Shown here one piece after another: positions 1-11,696 of a stretch of DNA of 64,000 bases (position 1 is the stretch's first letter; every line of letters starts with the position of its first letter). Under the pieces are notes generated by a model. It did no database searches and was not told the DNA's origin. It saw only the letters and a program-made list of their open reading frames with translations. Both the position numbers and the translations under genes were made by a program. This DNA comes from Epiperipatus broadwayi (lineage: Eukaryota; Onychophora; Udeonychophora; Euonychophora; Peripatidae): positions 7,659,274 through 7,723,273 of the forward strand of contig JAQFVV010000018.1 of the NCBI GenBank assembly GCA_028023455.1, given 5' to 3'.

Positions 1-10
1 GCTAATACAT

Positions 11-140
11 AAAACCAATCCTAGTCTTGCATTGGTGGTCGAGAGGTCAGTGTGACTGCCTTGCACTTGCAGGCAGTTGCCCGGGTTGCGGGTTCGCGTC
101 CCGGCCAATGCTATGACACTTAAAAAAAAAACCAATCCTA
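11..140 (+). mobile_element. Short tRNA-derived SINE with target-site duplications
   Basis: Positions 29-111 fold like a tRNA acceptor: GCATTGG at 29-35 pairs fully with CCAATGC at 105-111. An A-box-like TGGTCGAGAGG and a B-box-like GGTTCGCGTCC (RNA polymerase III internal promoter) lie between them. The 83-nt head is followed by a short spacer and an A-run. The 13-bp sequence AAAACCAATCCTA occurs on both sides (11-23 and 128-140), the mark of a retroposed insertion. The anticodon arm has a 9-nt loop and the T-stem a mismatch, so this is more likely a SINE or retroposed tRNA pseudogene than a working tRNA gene. Confidence 0.8.
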
Positions 141-1182
141 TCTATATAATATACAAATAATTTTATATACCACATATAATTATTATTCCATTCTAATTTT
201 TTTAAATAATTAACATTTAATTCAGATGAGTTATTATCTTATAATAGAAAATAAATTTAATTTTAACTTTTTTGCCTTTTTCTTTGGAAAATGAGGATCC
301 ACAAAATTTTACCAAGTAAAAAATATTTTCAATAAAAACAAATAAAAAAATTATTCAATATTTTTAATTATTAATTTCTTTATAAAGTAAAAAATTATAA
401 ATGTAAATGTGCATACTACAATATCTTATTTTATTAATAATTTTAAATTTTTAGTCCTTCTTTTATTGTTGCCTAGTTCAGTATTATTTTTAAAAACTCT
501 TGCAGGTTAATAATTTAGTTAATCTCTAGGAAATCTTTTTTTATAGTTTTCTCAATAGTTATTTTAATCCATTTATCCTTTTTTCTTTTTCCTGCAGCTC
601 TATATTTTCAGATTAACAATTATTTTTCTTTCAATTTAACTTAAATTGTGACAGCCATAATTTTGGATGGGTCAAGATTGTTTTTCTTCTACTACATTCC
701 TTTTAATGAGATGGATTATATGATTGGATAAGCCTTGATTAAATTTGAGCAAAAGCTTTGTACATGTTCCTTGTAAACCCCAATCTGCCATCTGATTTTC
801 AAGCTGAGTATCTGATCACTGAACTGATTACTACTGAAAACTCTCTTGAATGCTACTGCCTACACACTCTTTCGTTTTCAAAAATCAATCATCATACCAA
901 TGTTCTATTCAGTCATATGATTATTTCAGAAATGAATGCATTTAGCTTTGATTTTAAGAAAGACTATCTTATTTTCTTTAAAAAATAATTTTATTTATAT
1001 ACTAATTGAAAAATAACAATTCATTTCATCAGAGTAAAATTCTTATTCTCTCTTTTTTTTTTTTTACTTTTTAAAAAGTGAAATATTTTCTTTATATTTT
1101 AGATCATAATCTCCTCCCCATTTTTATCAAAAATAAAATATATAAAAAACTGATCTATACATACAAAAAATATTTTTATAGC
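141..1182. other. AT-rich intergenic or intronic DNA
   Basis: A/T-rich sequence with homopolymer runs. A short open frame around 758-988 has low-complexity composition and no recognisable motif or splice context. I see no gene or repeat family here. Confidence 0.6.
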
Positions 1183-1184
1183 TA

Positions 1185-1340
<156 letters not shown>

Positions 1341-1575
1341 AATGTTTCACAATGTGTTATATAATCATTTCATGCATGTAAATCTTTTAATAATTATAAA
1401 TGAATTAAATTTCTATTTAAAAAATAGGTTATTCATCCGGTAACATGAAAAAAAAAAATTTGTCTTAATATGCTCTTAAGAGAAGTAGTATGTAGAAAGC
1501 CTGAAAAATAATTCTGTAACAAAATTCATGAATTGCATACAGATAAGAATTTAAGAGACTAATGAAAATTCAAAC

Positions 1576-1625
1576 CTTGATAAAGATTTCACCACGATTA
1601 AATGATGCTGCTTCTGACCATTGGG
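1576..1625 (-). other. Candidate 50-nt internal exon (weak)
   Basis: On the minus strand a strong acceptor (pyrimidine-rich tract ending TTCTTAG) is followed by 50 nt with one clean frame, reading QWSEAASFNRGEIFIK, then by a weak donor GTTTGA. The SFNxGxxFI pattern recalls the gelsolin/villin repeat, but 16 residues are too few for an assignment. No partner exon is visible in the window. Confidence 0.2.
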
Positions 1626-2047
1626 CTAAGAATAAACAAAAAAAGTATAAATAATTTTTGGAATAATTTTTATTATTATTTTTATTATTAATTAATTAAA
1701 GAGTTTAAAATATAAAAAAAAAATATTCGTGTTTGTTTGAATTTAAAAGAATATCCTAAAATTGTAAATAATTAATTTTATATAATTACATATCTTAATA
1801 ATTCAATATAGCTAACTTTATTATTGCTCAGTTGAAATTGAGTTGTTATACTTCCATAATAACAAAAGTTTTGACAGTGAGTAGATTCTAATTGGATCTT
1901 CAATGCTGTAAAAATTTCAGATGCATCATGAATCATCAAAATTAAGTAAAAACATTTAAGATAATAATGACAGACAACAGAACTATTATCAAAAAAGTGA
2001 AACTATCAGAGGATAATAATTGTAGACTTCAGTCTCATAAAAATAAT

Positions 2048-2575
2048 TAGACAAATAGTAGATAGACAGATAGATAGACAAATAGACAAAGTTGGAAATA
2101 GGATTGACAAATAAATAGATAAAAATATTATAGATAAATAGTAGATACTTCAATAAATAAGTATTGATAGAGAGATAGAAATATATGTAAATGAATCAAT
2201 TGATAGATAAAAAGATGAGTTGTTCAATAGATAAATGAAAAGATTAACAAATAAAAATGCAGATAAACGGTTCAATAGATAAATAAATTGATATATGGAT
2301 AGACAGATCAATAGAAAAAAAGATAGAAAGAAAGATACATAGACAGATAACATATAGGTAGATAGGTATATGAATGGAAAAGTTTAATTGAAACATAGAT
2401 TTATAAAAAGATAGGAATGCTGATAGATGGACAGTTAAAAATATATGTAATTAGATGAGTAATTATATGGATAGATGATGAATATATATATATATATATA
2501 TATGCAAGATAAGTATAAGATATGAATATATATGAAGTTAATTGGATATGGAGCTTGATAGGTAGGCAGGTGCAT

Positions 2576-2652
<77 letters not shown>

Positions 2653-3480
2653 TATTGATGGATAGATACATATGTACATAGATAGGTAGATTTATATATT
2701 GATATGTATAGAGATAGATAGATAGACATAGTTATTAAAACAATAGATAAATAAAGAAATATATAGCTAAGTAGATAAGCAAATGGGTAAAAAGTAGGTA
2801 GATAGATTGATTGATAGATGTACCGATAGATAAGTAATTATACAGAAGAGGAACAAATAAATTTAAATAGATTTATATATTGATAAACGGACGAATATTT
2901 AAATAAATAGATGATTAGATCAATAGAACAATAAAATGACAGTCAGGCATATAGATTGATAGATAAATAAATATAAAAACAATATGAAGATAAATAGGTA
3001 GAAGAATAAATATATAAAAGATTGTTCGATAAATGAACAGTTCAATAGAAAAATGAAGATTGATAAATAGATAGATTGATGAATTATTTAATTGATAAAT
3101 AGATGGATAAGGACAGATAAATAGAAAAATAGATAGACTGATAAATAATTAGATATGTAAAGAAGTAGATAAGTAGTTGAGTGATCATATGGATGGATAA
3201 AAATAAATAGATAAGTACAAAGATAAATGGATGAATGGAGATAGATATAAATGAAGTTAGTTAAAAATATAGTTAGATAGGCAAATATATAAATTGATAG
3301 GTACATAAATAAATAGATAAATATGCAGATAGAAAGATTGATAGAAAGATAGATATATAAAAAGATAAATATGTTGATAGAGAGTTAGATATATAGATAA
3401 GAAGATAGTTGAATGATTATATGATTGGATAATGAACATATATATTGTATCATTTGTATATATAGAGACCAAGTATGGTG
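2048..3480. repeat. Degenerate GATA-type tetranucleotide field
   Basis: About 1.4 kb of imperfect GATA/AGAT/AATA units with scattered point changes. Purer blocks are embedded: (AT)n near 2482-2502, (CA)n about 2575-2602, (TA)n about 2603-2624 and (GA)n about 2625-2650. Reverse-strand frames read as Ile/Ser/Tyr-rich peptides only because of the repeat. It looks like an old decayed microsatellite in which younger dinucleotide arrays have formed. Confidence 0.9.
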
Positions 3481-3951
3481 ACAGTGGATAAGATTTAAAA
3501 AGGTTAAAAGAAGTAAAATTTAAAAATCGTCAATGGATGTAATTTAATTTTTTTTATTCGTTAGTATAATTTTTTTTTGATATGTACAATGAAAGCTATT
3601 TGTATTTAAAATTATCTATTTAATTGATGCAAAGTTAAAATTGGAGAAATGTAAGCACATACAGATTACTAATCCAGATAAGAGAAAAGAAATTATAAAT
3701 GCATGACATTACTATCAAAATAAAACTTTTTAAATAGCAATTAAAGATGGCCAAAAGAATTTACATATATATAAAAGACTTTGTAACTAAAAAATAATAA
3801 TAAATGTACAAGATTATCAACTTATATTCTGATAATAAAAACAAAAGAGAAAAATATATGCGCAGAAATCTAAAAAAACTAGTCGAGAGTATAAAAGGAA
3901 GAAAATAACTTTGAACAGGTATGTTGTGCTTTTTTTTTTTTTTTTTGGCAG
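3481..3951. other. AT-rich DNA ending in a polypyrimidine tract
   Basis: No gene is seen. The last part (about 3930-3951) is an 18-T tract followed by GGCAG, a plausible splice acceptor for the candidate exon that follows. Confidence 0.5.
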
Positions 3952-4251
3952 GCTGTTCCCGTACATTCCGAATGGAGGGACAAGGTGCTAACTGCAGTTG
4001 TCTTGTTATCACTATGGCATTTGGATGTCTTCATTTGGGACTACTCATATGCTGAACTAAATCTTCATGCAGGAGCGTTTGCGGATACCTTTCATCATGA
4101 AAAGGTCACTCAAAAAAGCCTTCAATACAACCTTAAAGCGGACCAGGAATGGAAACATGTTGACGAAGGAAACCAATGAACTCTTTCAAAACAAGAAATA
4201 TATATATGCTGCCATAATCTGCGATCTCCATAAATCCCGTGGAACTTACCG
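3952..4251 (+). other. Candidate exon of an unidentified gene
   Basis: A 300-nt block visibly richer in G+C than its surroundings lies between a strong acceptor (long T tract then GCAG, AG at 3950-3951) and a consensus donor (CCG|GTAAGT, GT at 4252-4253). One frame is open from the acceptor to a TGA near 4178. A second frame opens at ATG 4067 and stays open to the donor (about 62 codons, basic). This fits either a first coding exon with upstream sequence or a terminal reading of the first frame. I recognise no domain in any frame. It could also be an unrecognised repeat. Confidence 0.35.
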
Positions 4252-5225
4252 GTAAGTTTTACCGCTAAGTTAATATTCAAACCCTAACTTGTGTCAAATT
4301 AAAATGTTTGCAAACTGAATTTAACTGTAAATATTAACTTCGAACTTCAAATACCAGATAGAGACATTCACTGATTTATTATAAAAAAGTCATTCATTTT
4401 ATTCATGGATTACTTTCTAGAAGAAACTTAAAAGAAGAGAATAGTGACTATTTAATTATTTGATTAACATTATTATCTGGATGAGCGTGTGCATGTGCTT
4501 TCCAATTTTATTAATAATTTATCATTTGAATATTTTAATTGGTTTTAATAAAATATTTGGCATTAATATAACTCTGTCATTGTATATGCTTAATTTTAAT
4601 TTAGATTTTATTATTAAATTTTAGAGAATTGTATAGATTACCTTTGCCAATATGCTTGTTTAATTGTTAAATAGGAAAATTCATATAAATTAATTGACAG
4701 GAAAACGTAATTCCCACTCTTACTTTAAGTTATTTGATACAAATCTATGATATGCAATGGAATCAAATTAAAAACCGATTAAAAACCGATTCCTCCAGCA
4801 ATTCCAATGGTAATAAAATATTAAGTCAGTTAATAGTGATTGACTGTCCATTTTTCCATTTGTATCTCCAATTATTTATTCATTCATTCACTTAACTATA
4901 TATCAATTATCTTTATAACTTTTTCTGTCTAAATATCTATTTATTAGTCTATCTCTAATTCTCTGACTGTTTCCATTTTTACTAACTGCCTAATTGCCTG
5001 TCCATTCTTCCATACATCCAAGTATCTATTTATTTATCTATTTATCTATCAGTTTATCTATTTATCTTTATTTCTTGTATCTTTCTCATTATTTTTTATA
5101 TCTATCCATCTAGCTACCTAAATTGTATATTTTATCTACATTTTAGTTGTTTGCTATATATATGCAAAGACATCAAGTCATATGTCACATTACCTAATCT
5201 ATTAAGCTTGTATTACAAATATTAT
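4252..5225. other. AT-rich DNA with a degenerate TCTA tract
   Basis: Apart from the donor-like start, this holds AT-rich sequence. Imperfect TCTA/TATT tetranucleotide units fill about 4880-5110. No coding region is seen. Confidence 0.6.
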
Positions 5226-5736
5226 CTAATGAGCATGCCAATAGCTCTTAACAAGCTTTTCATAATATCCCTATCCTCAGACTGGTTTCTAGCTTCTGGA
5301 TTTTCTCAGTGAGGCACTAATATATTCAAGCATTAAATTTAAAATACCAGATCAAGCCCAGCATGTTATCTAATGATTAACTATTAAATAGAAAATCTGA
5401 AATTTTCAGGTCATGTGACATATGACTTCATTTTTTTGCAATTATATTTTTTGCTCTTAAGGCTTTGGTGATTTTATATTGCTAAAGCTATTAATATATA
5501 GTGTATCTGAAGTTGGTTCAGTCCCATGTACCTATTTAAGTTAGATAGATGGATTTGAAGACATGAATTTTAGATTTTTTTCTTAATATTAGATAGTGCT
5601 GGGCTCAACCTGGTATTTAAATCTAGTTCTTGAATATCCTAGTGTCTCACTGAGGAAATCCAAAAGCTAGAAACTAGTCTAAGGATAGGGATATTCTGAA
5701 AAGCTTGTTAAGAGCTATTGGAATGCTCATTAAAAA
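5226..5736. repeat. Inverted repeat with ~150-bp arms
   Basis: The left arm (about 5226-5377) matches the reverse complement of the right arm (about 5590-5736), including GAGCAT...AATAGCTCTTAACAAGCTTTTC, the block CCCTATCC, and the CAGTGAG...CACTA segment. About 210 nt separate the arms. A smaller inverted pair, AAGTCATATGTCACAT near 5174 and ATGTGACATATGACTT near 5413, overlaps it. A diverged relative lies at 61733-61808. It may be a foldback MITE or two head-to-head copies of one repeat; no transposase or clear duplication is seen. Confidence 0.75.
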
Positions 5737-5925
5737 ATATACATATATTCATTTATTCGCCCTTGAATATTTTTAAACATCATCCTATTTACTTTCTCAT
5801 CCACTACCTACATATATACTTAAGTTATTGATTTACTTGAAATAAATTATTAATATTTTCCGAAACCATGGAAATTCAACACACTTATTTAATTATTTAT
5901 ACAAAAACTTTTTATCTGCCTATAA

Positions 5926-8413
5926 ATAAAAAGTGGAAGAACAATATTGTGGAGATTGATGGTGTATCGGACAGAGTGGCAAGATTAGTTATACAACTTA
6001 ATAGCAGATACCAAATGCAGATAATTCAGGTTTATGCCCCAACAAGTTCTCATAGTGATGAAGTAGTAGAAGATTTTTATATGGATGTACAAAAGGCTTT
6101 TGATCAGAGTAAAGAACATTTTAAAATTGTTATGGGAGACTTTAATGCTAGAATTGGTAGACAAATGAAAGATGAAATTGCTGTAGGTAATTTTGGTTAT
6201 GGTAATAGAAATGAGAGAGGACATAGACTTGTGGAGTTAGCAGAAAAAGAAAAACTTTATATTATGAATTCATTTTTTGAGAAAAATGTTAAAAGGAAAT
6301 GGACATGGATGCATCCAAATGAAGGTACAGCAGAATTGGATTATATTTTGACTAACAGAAAATACATATTTCAAGATTGTAATGTTATTAATAAATTTAA
6401 CACAGGAAGTGATCATCGATTAGTAAGGTGTAAGTTATGTGTTAATGTAAAACTAGAAAAACAAAAATTATTAAGAAAAACAATATTTACAGTTGATATT
6501 CCTAATCTTCGGAAACATTCTAATGAATTTAAATTATAACTTATAAATAGGTTTCAAGTATTAGGAGATTTTGAACATGATACAGATTTGAATGAAATTA
6601 ATATGAAAATAACTGATACACTTTTTAAAACTGCAACAAACATAGCTGGTAGAAAAAAGCAGCAATTGACTAATAAAATTTCTACTGAGACTAGAGAATT
6701 TATGAAGAAAAGAAGGAATATGAAGATATACAAAATTGATGTATTAAAAAGAATTGAATATCTCGAATTTTGTAAAATGGTACGGAAAAGAGTTGAAAAT
6801 GATATAAGAAAGTATAACTGTGAAATAGCAAAGAAAGCTGTAGAAGAAAATAAAAGTCTCAAAAATGTTAAACAACATTTTGGTATTGATAGGAAATTTA
6901 TATCTGCAATAAGAAAAAAAGATGGAATTATTACTAAAAAGAGAGATGACATCATAAAATTGGTAGAAGATTTTTATCAAGAATTATATAGTAATAAAGA
7001 ACAAGTACCTCCTATATCTATTACATCTTCCGAATTGCCCAGAATTTTAAATGAAGAAGTGAGACATGCAATTAAGTGTATGAAGAAAGGAAAGGCTCCA
7101 GGAAATGATGGAATTATAATTGATATATTAAAAGAAGCAGGTGAAGAAGTAGAAACAATTTTAGCAAAGTTGTATACCAAATGTCTAAATGATAAAGATG
7201 TACCGAAAGATTGGAAGAATGCAGTAATAATATTAATATTTAAAAAAGGTGATAAAGAAGATATTAGAAATTACAGACCTATCAGCCTTTTATCAGTTTT
7301 ATATAAAATTTTTACCAAGATAATTACAACTCGTCTACAGAGAACTTTGGATTTCCACCAACCAAGAGAACAAGCTGGATTTAAAAGTGGTTTTAGTACA
7401 ATAGATCATATCCAGGTATTGAGAGAAGTCATAGAAAGGACAAATGAATATGAGTTGTCATTATGTTTTGGATTTGTAGATTATGAAAAGGCATTCGATT
7501 CTATACACATTTCTTCAGTGATTAAAGCATTGGATCATCAAGGTATAGATCCAGGATATTGTCATATTTTAAAGAATATTTATGAAAATGCAACAGCAAC
7601 AATTAGATTACATAATGATACTGGAAAAGTCAACATTGTGAAAGGTGTAAGACAAGGTGACTCCATATCTCCAAAACTCTTTACAGCAGTGCTGCAAGAA
7701 GTATTTTGTGGATTAAAATGGGAAACTAAAGGAGTGAAAGTAAATGGAGAGTATTTAAGTCATTTAGATTTCGCAGATGATGTAGTTGTTTTTGCAAATA
7801 ATGCTTCAGAGCTGCAGGAAATGTTGCAGGAGTTAGCAGATGAAAGTAGAAAAGTAGGACTAAAGATAAATGTTAAAAAGACTAAAGTAATGTTTAATCG
7901 ATTTGCTCAAAATATGAAAATAAAGATTGATTATGAAAAATTAGAAGAAGTTAACAGTTACAAATACCTTGGTCAGATTATTAATACAGATGGAAACATA
8001 ATGGAGGAAATTAATCATAGAATTAAACTTGGTTGGAGTGCTTTTGGTAGAAATAACTTGATACTAAAAGGAAATATGCCTATGTGTTTGAAAAGGATGG
8101 TTTTTAACAAATGTGTTTTACCAGTTCTTACTTATGGATCTGAGACTTGGACACTTAATAGAAGAGCAATACAGAGACTTCAGACCACTCAAAGGAGTAT
8201 GGAGAGATGTATGTTGGGAGTAACAAGAAGAGATCGAAAACGCAATGTATGGGAAAGACAACAAACAGGTGTTACTGACCTTATTGAAAAAATTAAAAGA
8301 TTGAAATGGAGTTGGGCTGGACATATTGCTAGAAGAGATGATAATAGATGGACAATTAAAACTTTAAACTGGATTCCAATAGATTGTAAAAGACCCAGAA
8401 AGAGACCACATGT
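5926..8413 (+). pseudogene. RTE-like LINE ORF, 5'-truncated, interrupted (main part)
   Basis: A single frame encodes the C-terminal half of an AP-type endonuclease (GDFN at 6135-6146, SDH at 6408-6416) followed by a reverse transcriptase. The RT shows APGNDGI, NYRPISLL, a YEKAFD motif and FADD at 7770-7781, then the C-terminal TYGSETW and AGHIARR blocks common in RTE-like proteins. The endonuclease N-terminus is missing, so the insertion is 5'-truncated. The frame has one nonsense codon, TAA at 6537-6539, between endonuclease and RT. It ends at 8413, where LTR-A is inserted; the missing C-terminus resumes at 19144. In an intact copy the product would nick target DNA and reverse-transcribe its own RNA. 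This copy is dead. Confidence 0.93.
8410..8413. other. Target-site duplication ATGT (left) of LTR-A
   Basis: ATGT at 8410-8413 precedes the TG start of LTR-A and recurs at 19140-19143, immediately after its CA end. Dropping the element and one copy leaves the LINE codon GTG intact, which independently confirms the boundaries. Confidence 0.93.
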
Positions 8414-11400
8414 TGAAACAGATATTACTGTCCTTCTATCTGTTTCACCTTTATGTCTCCATAGACACATCTATGCCGGTTTTGAACACTCTTTAGTACA
8501 AGTGTGTATGTATCTACACAGTGGTATATGCCTTTACACAGCTGTATATATATGTTTACACAGTTGTATATGTATCCACACAGCGATATATTCATTTATA
8601 CAGTTATATATATATATCACAGTTTTATATGCATTCAAACAATTATATGTTTATTGTCACACATACAAGCACCTGTAAATGATAATGATATTAAATTTTG
8701 TATGGATATATTGCAGCATTTATATAAATAATATATTGTATAAGGGTTATTTTGTTTAGAAAATGTGGCTAAATATTCTTTAACAAGTTTGGTTTAGGTA
8801 AATTATAAATCACATGCGAAATTCACAGATTGGTAATAAGACTATTTAGAATAATTCGCAGGTGAGATCAGATGGTCCCTAGGTTATTGACATTGTTTTA
8901 GAGCTCATTCATTACGATTGTAATGAATTTCTTTTCCCAGATCAAACCAGTAAAAATTTGGCAACAAGATAAAAAAAGAGAGATTAGAATCAAAAGAGAC
9001 AGACTGCTGTAAAACTTAGAAGAAGTTTGAATTGTGTTTTAAAATAGATAGTCGCTGGCTTTTGATCTAGGGAATATAGATATCGCAGATTTTTATTTAG
9101 AATAATTCGCAGGTGGGATCAGATGGTCCCTAGGTTATTGACATTGTTCTAGAGCTCATTCATTACGATTGTAATGAATTTCTTTTCCCAGATCAAACCA
9201 GTAAAAGTTTGGGCAACAAGATAAAAAAAAGATAAGAATCAAAAGAGACCTAAGGCTAAAACTTAGAAGAAGTTTGAATTGTGTTTTAAAATAGATAGTC
9301 GCTGGCTTTTGATCTAGGGAATATAAATATTGCAGATTTTTTTTGAAATTCACTCTTTAGCTTTTTTTTCTGAAAATTGTTGTGGAGACCAGAATCCAAA
9401 ATGATCGAGTAAAATAATATATTTACTGGCTCTGGAGCCAGATGGCTACTCTCAGTTCCTCTAAACATTCCTTTGAATAGACTTTCCAGCAACCTGCATG
9501 GAGAATATGAAGAAATTTAACCTATCTGAAAGGCCACTGAAGATTATGATGCTGTCAGACGCCCTATTCCAACCACTATCATTGATATACGCTTCAAGTC
9601 CACTCAAGGAGGCAGAGAGAGATGGTAATCATTTTTAAAAAGAAGCTGCGGTATGAACTTTAATCTATAAATTCTTATAACACTTTAAAAAGAACGTTCT
9701 ATCTAAATTATAAAAACTCTTTCAATTTTACCCTCTTATAAAAAGAAACTATCAGTCTGTGTAACTTTATCTATAATGTAAAAGAAAAAAAACTCACTTA
9801 CTTTAATTTTATAAACTGCTGAAATCTTTTATGAATTAAAAGATTTCATATTTTTTTTTATACTCGTTAAATGTCCGAAATTTATTCTCTTCAATTCCTA
9901 CAAACTAACGGTCTTGCCTAATTTCAGTAATTTTAATATTTTGTTTAAATGCATTTTGTTATGTTTAATATGTGATAATATGCTCAGATTTCGAAACAAT
10001 GAAACTAAGTAAGTAATTTATAAAGGAGATAATTGTAATCTTCACTTAGACATTTTAAAAGCCTTGTTTATTTTATTAAATCATTGTTTCGAAATTATAA
10101 TATTGGTAATAAACGAATGCGCTAACCACTCGTTGTTATCATAGTTATATATATATTGTAAAATCGTATTTTTTTAAGATTTGCTTAACCGATCTTATAT
10201 TATAACCTTTGATATTTATTAGTTGGAAGGGGATATATATATATTGTCTAGAGATGATAAAGTATATTTGCTAATGTTTGTATTAAGTCCCATCGAATAT
10301 ACTTTCCCTCCTTAATTAAGAATATTTATATGCAGATTCAGGATCTTAACTAGATTATTTTTATGTAGTTTAAGCCCATTTTATTAGCATACTTATAATG
10401 CTAATTTTAAGAACTGTTTTGAATTAGCTTGACAGATAAAAGCTATCTGTTTTAGGCGCAATTAATTATATGCATACTTATTGCTTTTTATATATATATT
10501 GCGTGCATTGCGGGTGTGTTTTTATATAGTACACTTATATGTGTTACGTTTTGCTGCCTCTGACAAGGGTTCACGGTAACAAACCGCCCCTTTATTTAGT
10601 TCGGGTTATGGCTATCTTCATTAGAACTGGGGGCGTGAGGACCCAGATTTTTCCTAAAGCCAATCCGACTTCCTGAACTTTATGTTCATATATCAATAGC
10701 AGCAAACCGTCGGTCTCAGAGCAAACCGAGCATTTGATGCTGAAACTCTTGAAGAATCACACACTCGCACTGCAAGTTTATTTCTTTAATATTTTATATA
10801 GCGCCATAGCGCATATATGTGGACCTAATGGTAACCAGTTCTTTTTCCCATATTAATTAATCATTCAGCTTTAGACTGGAGTTTGAATCTGGGTTATCAG
10901 TTTGAATCTGCATGATTCTGAGTTTATTTAGTTGCTCATTTAATTAGTATATATAACAGCCTTTAAAACTGGCTGTACTCATCATCATCTCTACTAAAGT
11001 ATCAACTTCTAACTTAAGCAAGTCAAGTTCATAAGATGAGCATATTAAATAATTAGGCATGACCTCTATAACTCACACACACATGTATTGTAATATGTTT
11101 AAAAGGGAACAGATGTACTTGATAACAGTCCCAACTATTGTAACATGCTTGCCTGTATTGAATACCTTGTGAAGATTATACAATCCCTGCCATTATGATA
11201 TTTTGTGTTAGATCATTTGTTATTGTTTTAATAAATCTTTTTAAAATATAAACTGTTGTATATCTTTCTTGCTCAGACTCTAGATCAAACCAAACCACAG
11301 TATCTTATCCAATCCATAGTATTTTATCCAATCCACAGTATATTATTAAATGTCACAGTTCATTACTCCAATTTCTTAATGAGTTTATATGCTATATGTG

Positions 11401-11696
11401 TATGTCTGGTAGTTAAGATTAATAGAGTGTTGAGTGTTATATATATCACTTATTTAGTTAGGTTAGTAATGACCTTAAGTCTCGTGTTTCTCCCTGTTCT
11501 ATGTCGGCTCACGGTTAAATGAGAACTGAGTGTAGCCCCAGGAATGTCACTCATAAGGTGTTAAATTTGGAGTACTGGCAGATGAGTTGGAGTTTGGTCG
11601 GATTAGAGGTCTCAACCACCTCACTACGGTCAGCTTTGGTATATTTTGCTTGGGCTCTGAATTTTGTTGCATGAGTGTACAAATCTGACTGTTACA
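8414..11696 (+). repeat. 5' LTR of LTR-A (3283 bp)
   Basis: Matches 15845-19139 along its full length with only scattered single-base and short-indel differences visible by eye. It contains a 251-bp tandem duplication and several (TA)n runs. An 88-codon frame at 11256-11522 is present in both LTRs but has no recognisable features, and I do not call it a gene. As an LTR it should carry promoter and polyadenylation signals; none could be placed with confidence. Confidence 0.95.
8845..9346 (+). repeat. 251-bp tandem duplication inside the LTR
   Basis: A unit starting TTTAGAATAATTCGCAGGTG at 8845 repeats at 9096 with few changes, including the palindrome-like ATTACGATTGTAATGAAT. The 3' LTR has the same pair at 16275 and 16527. 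Tandem duplications in LTRs can act as enhancers, but that is inference here. Confidence 0.9.

Noticed and set aside
29-111. Functional tRNA gene
   Set aside because: Acceptor stem is perfect, but the anticodon loop is nine bases, the T-stem has a mismatch, and the unit has an A-tail and 13-bp duplications, so it is retroposed.
11256-11522. 88-codon frame present twice (again at 18699-18965)
   Set aside because: Preserved only because the LTRs are near-identical; no domain or coding signal.
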